Source of the DNA: an uncultured beta proteobacterium
GTDB lineage: Bacteria; Pseudomonadota; Gammaproteobacteria; Burkholderiales; Burkholderiaceae
Length of the DNA: 9,786 nucleotides
Direction: 5' to 3'
NCBI GenBank assembly: GCA_903938955.1
Contig: CAJAFJ010000241.1
Coordinates: forward strand, 1-9,786
The notes under the pieces are model-generated. The model worked only from the letters and a program-made list of their open reading frames with translations. It did not search any database and was not told the DNA's origin. Numbering within the stretch: the stretch's first letter is position 1; the number at the start of each line of letters is the position of its first letter. Both the position numbers and the translations under genes were made by a program. This document shows, one piece after another, positions 1 to 5,851 of the stretch.

Positions 1-467
1 ATCTTTTGGTAAAACCGACGCTCACTGGTGCGAATCTCCCGAATCCGCTCAAGGAGTTCGTCAAAGTAATCTTTGCCAAACACACCCTTTGTTTTTTTGA
101 GCCGCTCATCATCCAGGACGAACCCTTTGGCAATGAACTCGCGCAAGGTGGTGGTGGCCCAAATGCGGAATTGGGTGGCCTGAAAGCTGTTGACGCGGTA
201 GCCAAGAGAGATGATGGCGTCAAGGCTGTAGAACTTGACCGGCTTGTCGGAACCAGCAATGTGCAAATTTTGCACATTGCTTTCTTCAAGCAATTCAGCC
301 TCCTTAAAAATATTCCTCAAATGCTTTGAAATGACCGAGCGTTCGCGCCCGAACAACTGAGCCAGTTGGTCCTGGGTGAGCCAGACACTCTCACCCTGAA
401 CAAGAACATCTACGCGAACAGCGCCGCTGGGTGCTGTGTAGATCAGAAATTGCTTTGAATTTGTCAT
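1..467 (-). CDS. RhuM-family protein (N-terminal 155 residues, runs off the left edge)
   Basis: The frame opens with ATG at 467 (MTNSKQFLIYTAPSG) and stays open to base 1, giving 155 residues without a stop. It matches my knowledge of the Virulence_RhuM family in its order of blocks: a helix-turn-helix-like segment at residues 30-54 (LTQDQLAQLFGRERSVISKH), SNVQNLHIAGSDKPVKFYSL at 63-82, GYRVNS at 89-94, then FRIWATTTLREFIAKGF at 100-116. Full family members are roughly 300-350 aa, so about half is missing. The family was named from a Salmonella pathogenicity island; its biochemical role is unknown, and members often sit beside restriction-modification genes. No purine-rich ribosome binding site precedes the ATG; the upstream bases are AT-rich. 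It lies 83 bp downstream of the methyltransferase gene on the same strand and is probably an accessory gene of the island. One 60-base count in the gene gave about 45% GC, lower than the genes upstream. Family assignment is strong; function is not inferred. Confidence 0.88.
   Translation of the reverse strand, partial: MTNSKQFLIYTAPSGAVRVDVLVQGESVWLTQDQLAQLFGRERSVISKHLRNIFKEAELLEESNVQNLHIAGSDKPVKFYSLDAIISLGYRVNSFQATQFRIWATTTLREFIAKGFVLDDERLKKTKGVFGKDYFDELLERIREIRTSERRFYQK
256..280. repeat. Perfect 25-nt palindrome inside the RhuM gene
   Basis: The left arm GCAATGTGCAAA (256-267) and the right arm TTTGCACATTGC (269-280) are exact reverse complements around a single central T. It lies within the coding sequence and specifies residues 63-71 (SNVQNLHIA on the minus strand), a block that is itself conserved in many RhuM proteins as I remember them. 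It could be an operator-like binding site, an mRNA hairpin, or a by-product of codon choice on a conserved peptide. Confidence 0.9.
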
Positions 468-493
468 ATTTTTGAATATTCAGTGCAGGAAGT

Positions 494-553
494 TGCTATT
501 TTTTCAGTAGCTGCTCACGCAATGTGTACGGGGGCTAGAGGAATATTTCATCA
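494..553 (+). repeat. Copy A of a TAGCTGC...GGGCTAGAGG short repeat, between the methyltransferase and RhuM genes
   Basis: On the plus strand this element reads TGCT (494), then 14 nt from its start TAGCTGCTCACGC (508-520), an 11-nt variable core, GGGCTAGAGG (532-541) and a T/A-rich tail ending TTTCATCA. A second copy with the same internal spacing lies at 5273-5330. From memory it resembles a short repeat scattered through Comamonadaceae genomes. It fills most of the 83-bp intergenic gap, and its right tail overlaps the stop codon of the methyltransferase (551-553). A weak stem GCTA/TAGC (495-498 with 508-511) is possible; I would not call it a terminator. Confidence 0.7.
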
Positions 554-3500
554 CTTATTACCCTCAAAAAACGCCCAAGCCACCCGGTAGTCGGCTTCGC
601 GGCTGGCGCGGGCGAAGGGGGACTTGAAGGTGCGGGTGACGGTGCGGGGGCCGCCGGGCAAGGTGTCGTCTAGCAGTTCCATGGTGATGACGGTTCCGTC
701 GGGCACTTTGGCTTGACCGGCGCTGCTGGGGGCATCGGCGCCGAGGGCGGGGTATTGCCACAGGTCATCCCAGCCGAGGTTGCCTGCGCGCACTTGGCCG
801 TCGGGGGTGGTGACGCGGATTTTTGGGGTCTTGTTGCCGCCTTTGCGCGGCAGGCCGACTCCCACCAGGCCTTTGCTGTTGGTGAAGACGATGCGGCCGG
901 TGATGTCGTACCAGGTGTCGCGCTCGTAGCCCTGCATCGTCGGGAACTGCAATTGGTATATCAGCAGCAATTCATCGAGCGTAATTCCCAACGCTTGAGC
1001 AACCAATACGTCAATCTCGACCATTGCCATACGGCGGGCGTAGTCGCTGCGCAGGGCGCAATGGCGCGTCCAGTCGTGGGTGAGGTCTTGCCAGAAGTCT
1101 TGCGGCAGGCGCGGATTTTCGGGCTGGCTCCAGCTTTGGTCGGTGAAAGCGAGGTCATAAACCTGCTCCCATAGCGGAGCGTAGTGGGTTGTAAGGCAGC
1201 TTAGAGCTAGGTAGCGACTTGCAAGCTCAGGCGTCAACTCAAAACGCGGTAGAGGTAGCCAAGTTCCATGTAGGTTGGTTCGACCCATAGACTTTATGTA
1301 GAAATCAGCTACTAGAGAACTCGTCAAAGCCCCCGCAAAAATGAGATCTTGGGAATTTCTGAAAGCGTTTGATTGCACACCATTAGTGTGAGCGGCACCA
1401 GGGGGAATCAATGCTCCAGCCAAGGTTCGCTCAGAAGCTGGACCAATCATGGCGCGAAATGCCAGCCGGAAATATGCTGTCACCGGTTTCGCCCCTGTAT
1501 CACCCTCGTTCACCCAGCTTACGTTGGGAGTACGCCGCAAATATTCGGTTCGATCCACCATGGGGCGGTAGTTTGACCGCGGAAGGTAATCGACTGGCAG
1601 TCGCTCTAAGTCAAGCGAATCGTATTGACTACGTTCAATGCAAATTGCGCGGGGAGTTTTACTAAATGGATTGGCAAGAAAGAAGTGAGGGCCGGACAAT
1701 ACCCAGTCCACCGGACTTTCTGGGAAACCAGTGTCACTTCTTAACCGGCGGTTAAGAGTGCCGTCGCGTTGCGAATAGGTTTCATCAAACATAACACTAG
1801 TAAAACAGTCATCACCCAAGTCTCCCAGCCGATGTGGGTAACTTGCGAGTTTTCCTAGCAATGTGTTCAATGCCCCGGCGTGCAACGCTGGTAGTCGGGC
1901 GCGGAGTGGGGCTGTGCCGGACTCATCGTAAAGCTGAGCGAAGGTAGCCAACGCAGCCTCATCAATATGAACAATTCGGTCGCTGTGACCGCTCGTATTC
2001 CACTGACCACTATCATTTTTGTAACCGCCCACCCTACCGCTGCCGTCATGCTGAAAGCAAGCATCTACTGTTGCCGGAACAAAAAGATTCGCTAACTGCT
2101 CAAAGCTGGGAGTGGCCTGTTGTGGACCATAAATATTGATGCTGTATTTGATCGTGTGATGAACTTCGGCAAAGAGCTGTAACTGGTTTATAAAACCGAA
2201 ATGTGCTCGTAAACGGGAAAATAAAGCCTCACGCAAATTTCCACCCTTGGGGTCGTCGTAAGGCCCTTCAGGGTGCAGCAGTGCGCTGACACCCAGCGGG
2301 CTTGCCAAGCGCCACGCCAGCGGCATAAAACATTTGTATAGATTGGTCTGCACGCCTTTGAGCAGCGGGTAGTTCTGCACCGCGTTCAGGAAGTTCTGCG
2401 TGCCTTCGGCCTCTTGCAGCTCGTCTGTCCAGGCAGTTTGCAGGCCGGTGAACTCTTCAAAGGCTTTGGCACGCAGCTTGGCAAGGTCACTGGCGCTGAT
2501 TTTCTGGATTGCAAACCGCGGGTTGCGCTCGCCCAGAATGCCGGACTCGTTCCATTCGACCTTGAGCCAGGGCGGATTTCCAACCGTCAAATCAAAGCCG
2601 CCACGCTGCAACAGGATGTCGGCAAAGCACAAATCCCAATGCAGAAAGCGCCGCGCTTCGGCTACGGCTTCCACCTGCGGGATGCGGGCAAAGCTGGTGC
2701 GCAGGCGGCTGATGCGCAGTTGTCCAAACTTGTCGCGCAGCTGGGTGGCGCCCTCACCCCTGCCCTCTCCCAGAGGGAGAGGGAATGCAGACAGGGAGAG
2801 TTGGGTTTCGAAGCCATCGAAGCTGGATTGCAGCGGGGCAAAACCATCGACTACTGTCGATTGCGGGGCGGCGGCGGCCGGGCTGGTTTCTGGTGGCGCT
2901 GAAAAGTCGAACGCCATGGTTTCCCGGGGTGCCAGGTCAACGATGTTGCCTTCCAGAATGGCGCCCACTTCCAGCCACCAGGCTTCGCGACTGGGCAGGC
3001 TGGCGCTTTGGGTAATGGGCCAGAACCACAGGGCGCACCAGTAATCCATGACGATTTTCAGGCGCCTGTACGGTGTGGCGAGGTCGCCGTCGGCATTGAG
3101 CAGGCCCTGGCGGCGGATGGCTTCTTTGTCCAGGCGGCTGATGGTGTGGGGGGCAGGGACACCCTCACCCCCGCCCTCTCCCGGAGGGAGAGGAGGTAAT
3201 TCGTGGGGCCAAACAGTCAGGGTGTCTTCGGTGCGTTCGCGGTCGCGGGCCAGAGCCGCGGTGTGTTCGGCCCACAGTTCGTCAATGCACTGGCTGAGTT
3301 GCTGGAGGCGACCGATTTCATGCGACTCCATCGGGGCGTTGAAGGCTTTGCGCCAGCTGGCCAGGCGTTTGAAGTCGTCCGGGTACAGGGCTTTGGCGGC
3401 TTTGTCGGAGTAATTGGCCATGCCGGGGTCGGGCAACAAAAAATGCCAGATCTCGTCCGGCTGACGCGGCGCGGCTTGGCTGCAATCGCGTGGCGGCTCT

Positions 3501-5839
3501 TCATGCCAGGCGGGTTTGGCGCCTTTTTTGAGGCCACCGGGGCGAAACACCTGGTGGCGGGCGCCGATCAGGCTGTTGCCGGCAAACAGCTGGTAGCCAA
3601 ACCAGGGCACGCGGGCGGGCATGGGGCGGCCCTGGGCATCGGTTTCGCCATAAATGGCGTTGAGCCAGAGCGAGACTTCGGCCAGTTCGACCGCCACGGG
3701 GTTCAAGTCCACACCATAGACGTTGCGGTCTGCCAGGTACATGCGGACTTTTTGCAGCTCTTGCGGGTAGTCATCGTGCGGGATGCGTTTCCCCAGTTCG
3801 ACCTGTTTGCGCTCCAGGTAGGCTTCGGCCAGTTGGTTGACGACTTCGTTCAAGAAGGCGGCGCTGCCCATGGCGGGCTCGCAGACGGTGAGGGTCAGGA
3901 TGTCGGCGGCGCAGGTGACGCGCTCGCTACCCAGCAGTTCTTTAAGCGCGTATTTGACCAGGCAGCGGGTGAGCACTTGCGGGGTGTAGTAGCTGGCGCT
4001 TTTTTGGCGGTCGCGCCCGGCCAGGCGGTAGATGAAGCTGCCGCGCGGGTGGCTGCGCAGCTTGCGGTGGCCAGCGTCGGTCAGGTCGTAAACAAGTTCG
4101 TCTTCCTTGTAGTCTTTCAGGTGACTGGCCGGGACGAACCAGGCGTTTTCAAGCAAATCAGGGCTGGAGCCCCCGTGCGCTGTGCGTGAGCCGCTATTAT
4201 TTTGTGAGTTGTCGTCGTCGGCGCCGGTGTCTTCGCCATCGGCTTGATCGCCCTGCCCGTTGCCTGCGTTGTCGGGGTTATCTTCGTTGTCAGCGTCTTC
4301 GGCTGCTGCGGCACCGCCTTTTTTGGGGGAGGGTTGCACTTCATACAGGTCCTCAGAAGCGAAGAAGCCACGGTAGCTGAGCAGGGCTTCGTACACCGCG
4401 CCTAACTGGTTGATGGACAGCAGCTGGTAGCTGACGCGACCCCGTCGCTGGCTGCCTTTTTTGCCCCGGGTGAGCGACATGAGGCGCACCACGGTTTGCC
4501 ACACCTGGTTGGGAAAGCGCACGCGGGCCAGCAGCGGCATGGTGGTTTCGTCAAACAGGCGGCTGTCGAGTGGGGCCAGGGCAAAGGTGTCTTTGGCGCC
4601 GGTCAAGGCGCTGGTTAAATGTTGTTGCTCGCCGCTGAGTTGCTCAAAGCCGCAGCCGGTGGCGACCAGGCTGAACAGGCGGCGCAGGGTGGCGTCGAAG
4701 TAAAAGCCCTCTCGGGCGTGGGGCGTGTTGAGGGGTTTGAGCTCCAGCTCGCGCAGGGACTCCAAGCTGTAGCCTTTGAGGTACACCTCGCTTTTGCTGA
4801 TGGGTACGTAACCCAGCTCGGGCCGCGCCTCGATGTAGAACATGAACAGCAGGCGGTACACCATGCGCAGGCACTCTAAGCTGAGGTCTGCGGGGTCGAG
4901 TTGGTCTTTGCCGCTGAAAAAGCCTTTTTTGGCGTTGGCGGCTTGCTGGCGGAGTTGGGTGGCGGCTTCATTGCCGAGCAACTCGATGGCTTCGCGCAGG
5001 GCGTGTTTGAGGTCTTCGCTGACGCCAAAGGCGTGTTTGTGGGCGTTTTCATCCAACGCCTCCAGCAGGCTGGCACCTTCGCCAGGGGCCAGGCTGGTGT
5101 GGTGCAACAGGGCGGCGGCGGCTTGCAGGGTGGCGCTGTCTTTGCGGTCGAGGATGTCAACCCAGTCAAAACGCAGGGCGCGGTTGTTGGGCCATTTGTA
5201 GCGGTCCAGCAGCAGCCAGTGGTCCAGGCCCAGCAGCAGCACGTAGCGCGGCGGGTTTTCAGCGCCAAACAATGCTTCAGAAATGATAGCTGCCCACGCT
5301 TGCCCCTTAAGGGCTGGAGGCACATTTTCACCTGCATAGTGCAGATGGGTCAGCTGGTGGTCGAGGATGTCTTCGTCTTCAGCGCCGGGCTGGTAGGCGG
5401 GGACGATGGCGAGCTGGGTGGCTTGCAGGGCGGCGGCCACACTGCCCTGCCCTTGTGCGCCTTTGGCCAGCAGTTGCCACAGGGGTAAGGGTTGGCCGGG
5501 AACCAGTTCTATGATGGCGGCGGTTTTGCCCGGCGCGGCGTAGCCCAGCGCTTGCAACAGGCCCGCTTGCAGTTGGGTGAAGATTTGCCATTTTTCAGCA
5601 TCGTCACGGGCTTTGCCAATCTGGCCGCGCAGGGCAAACCACTTTTGGCCCCAGGCGCTCAGGCGTTTGGCGGGGTTGCGGTGGGTTTCGTCGCCGGGGT
5701 GGGCTGCTTCGTCGGCGTCCCAGGTTTCAAGGCGGGTTTTGATGTCGCCTTTGAAAACTTCGGCCAGGTAATGGTGGCTGTAAAACTCGTTTTCGTTGGC
5801 AATGCCAGCGAAGGTTTGAACGGCGTCAAGGGCGGCCAT
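551..5839 (-). CDS. drmMI: Giant Eco57I-like N6-adenine DNA methyltransferase, DrmMI-like
   Basis: This 1762-aa protein most likely methylates adenine in host DNA, marking it as self. Residues 1-500 form an N-terminal region without motifs I can name. Residues 504-552 are an acidic, Asn/Gly-rich linker. The methyltransferase core follows: YYTPQVLTRCLVKYAL at 617-632 (motif X-like), CEPAMGSAAFL at 653-663 (motif I, SAM binding), VYGVDLNPVAVELAEVSLWL at 707-726 (motif II region), and NPPW at 1088-1091 (motif IV, catalytic, N6-adenine type). Motifs I and IV are about 435 residues apart, much wider than in compact enzymes. That stretch holds low-complexity sequence and two repeat-derived peptides, PLPPGEGGGEG at 883-893 and PLPLGEGRGEG at 1020-1030. 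The C-terminal part (about 1200-1550) is probably target recognition and is poorer in GC. No nuclease motif is evident. The ATG at 5839 has GGAG 8 nt upstream and starts 3 bp after the helicase stop. Eco57I-type methyltransferase is near certain; DrmMI rests on remembered resemblance and the helicase partner. A BREX PglX relative is the main alternative. Confidence 0.85.
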   Translation of the reverse strand: MAALDAVQTFAGIANENEFYSHHYLAEVFKGDIKTRLETWDADEAAHPGDETHRNPAKRLSAWGQKWFALRGQIGKARDDAEKWQIFTQLQAGLLQALGYAAPGKTAAIIELVPGQPLPLWQLLAKGAQGQGSVAAALQATQLAIVPAYQPGAEDEDILDHQLTHLHYAGENVPPALKGQAWAAIISEALFGAENPPRYVLLLGLDHWLLLDRYKWPNNRALRFDWVDILDRKDSATLQAAAALLHHTSLAPGEGASLLEALDENAHKHAFGVSEDLKHALREAIELLGNEAATQLRQQAANAKKGFFSGKDQLDPADLSLECLRMVYRLLFMFYIEARPELGYVPISKSEVYLKGYSLESLRELELKPLNTPHAREGFYFDATLRRLFSLVATGCGFEQLSGEQQHLTSALTGAKDTFALAPLDSRLFDETTMPLLARVRFPNQVWQTVVRLMSLTRGKKGSQRRGRVSYQLLSINQLGAVYEALLSYRGFFASEDLYEVQPSPKKGGAAAAEDADNEDNPDNAGNGQGDQADGEDTGADDDNSQNNSGSRTAHGGSSPDLLENAWFVPASHLKDYKEDELVYDLTDAGHRKLRSHPRGSFIYRLAGRDRQKSASYYTPQVLTRCLVKYALKELLGSERVTCAADILTLTVCEPAMGSAAFLNEVVNQLAEAYLERKQVELGKRIPHDDYPQELQKVRMYLADRNVYGVDLNPVAVELAEVSLWLNAIYGETDAQGRPMPARVPWFGYQLFAGNSLIGARHQVFRPGGLKKGAKPAWHEEPPRDCSQAAPRQPDEIWHFLLPDPGMANYSDKAAKALYPDDFKRLASWRKAFNAPMESHEIGRLQQLSQCIDELWAEHTAALARDRERTEDTLTVWPHELPPLPPGEGGGEGVPAPHTISRLDKEAIRRQGLLNADGDLATPYRRLKIVMDYWCALWFWPITQSASLPSREAWWLEVGAILEGNIVDLAPRETMAFDFSAPPETSPAAAAPQSTVVDGFAPLQSSFDGFETQLSLSAFPLPLGEGRGEGATQLRDKFGQLRISRLRTSFARIPQVEAVAEARRFLHWDLCFADILLQRGGFDLTVGNPPWLKVEWNESGILGERNPRFAIQKISASDLAKLRAKAFEEFTGLQTAWTDELQEAEGTQNFLNAVQNYPLLKGVQTNLYKCFMPLAWRLASPLGVSALLHPEGPYDDPKGGNLREALFSRLRAHFGFINQLQLFAEVHHTIKYSINIYGPQQATPSFEQLANLFVPATVDACFQHDGSGRVGGYKNDSGQWNTSGHSDRIVHIDEAALATFAQLYDESGTAPLRARLPALHAGALNTLLGKLASYPHRLGDLGDDCFTSVMFDETYSQRDGTLNRRLRSDTGFPESPVDWVLSGPHFFLANPFSKTPRAICIERSQYDSLDLERLPVDYLPRSNYRPMVDRTEYLRRTPNVSWVNEGDTGAKPVTAYFRLAFRAMIGPASERTLAGALIPPGAAHTNGVQSNAFRNSQDLIFAGALTSSLVADFYIKSMGRTNLHGTWLPLPRFELTPELASRYLALSCLTTHYAPLWEQVYDLAFTDQSWSQPENPRLPQDFWQDLTHDWTRHCALRSDYARRMAMVEIDVLVAQALGITLDELLLIYQLQFPTMQGYERDTWYDITGRIVFTNSKGLVGVGLPRKGGNKTPKIRVTTPDGQVRAGNLGWDDLWQYPALGADAPSSAGQAKVPDGTVITMELLDDTLPGGPRTVTRTFKSPFARASREADYRVAWAFFEGNK
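1190..2240 (-). other. GC-poor segment of the methyltransferase gene, probable target-recognition region
   Basis: Hand counts of 60-base lines give about 53% GC at 1201-1260, 40% at 1261-1320, 45% at 1321-1380 and 43% at 2101-2160, against 68% at 5521-5580. The segment codes for methyltransferase residues of about 1200-1550, downstream of the catalytic NPPW motif, where enzymes of this type usually carry sequence recognition. The frame stays open throughout. The likely reading is that this part of the gene came from a different source by recombination. Boundaries are approximate. Confidence 0.55.
2751..2784 (+). repeat. GGAGAG-type hairpin repeat, copy 1, in frame within the methyltransferase gene
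   Basis: The arms CCCTCTCCC (2763-2771) and GGGAGAGGG (2775-2783) pair perfectly over 9 bp around a 3-nt loop, preceded by CCCTCACCCCTG. Of the first 32 positions, 30 match copy 2 at 3162-3193. On the minus strand it encodes PLPLGEGRGEG (residues 1020-1030) inside a low-complexity region just before motif IV. Such elements and their Pro-Leu-Gly-Glu-Gly peptides are, from memory, common in proteobacterial genomes. Confidence 0.88.
3162..3195 (+). repeat. GGAGAG-type hairpin repeat, copy 2, in frame within the methyltransferase gene
   Basis: This has the same layout as copy 1 (CCCTCACCCCCG, then CTCTCCC, a GGA loop and GGGAGAG). The stem is 8 bp (3175-3182 with 3186-3193); the outermost pair is lost because 3194 is A. 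It encodes PLPPGEGGGEG, residues 883-893, between motifs II and IV. It lies 411 bp from copy 1 in the same orientation, so the reading frame shift between copies is zero (411 is divisible by 3). Confidence 0.88.
5273..5330 (+). repeat. Copy B of the TAGCTGC...GGGCTGGAGG short repeat, in frame within the methyltransferase gene
   Basis: On the plus strand it reads TGCT (5273), then 14 nt from its start TAGCTGCCCACGC (5287-5299), an 11-nt core containing CCCTTAA, GGGCTGGAGG (5311-5320) and the tail CACATTTTCA. The left block matches copy A at 12 of 13 positions and the right block at 9 of 10, with an identical 11-nt spacer. The core and right block together form the palindrome CCCTTAAGGG (5304-5313). 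It encodes about residues 170-190 of the methyltransferase (ENVPPALKGQAWAAIISEAL). Confidence 0.7.
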
Positions 5840-5851
5840 GGGTCAGGCTCC
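5840..5851 (-). promoter_or_regulatory. Ribosome binding site of the methyltransferase gene, inside the helicase 3' end
   Basis: On the minus strand GGAG (5848-5851) lies 8 nt before the ATG at 5839, inside the last codons of the helicase gene (LTAGA then TGA at 5843-5845). Only 3 bp separate stop and start, so ribosomes finishing the helicase can restart on the methyltransferase. This fixes the start choice and supports coupled expression of the two proteins. Confidence 0.75.

Noticed and set aside
6..329. 107-codon plus-strand frame at the left edge
   Set aside because: It is antisense to the RhuM-family frame, which has clear family blocks.
468..550. Rho-independent terminator or promoter between methyltransferase and RhuM genes
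   Set aside because: Only a 4-bp stem with a 9-nt loop and poor -35/-10 matches; the region is better explained by the repeat.
3301..3320. Possible third copy of the TAGCTGC repeat (GCTGGAGG)
   Set aside because: The left TAGCTGCYCACGC block is missing at the expected spacing.
3203..4189. 328-codon plus-strand open frame opposite the methyltransferase
   Set aside because: No recognisable motif, and it lies opposite the methyltransferase motif I and II region.
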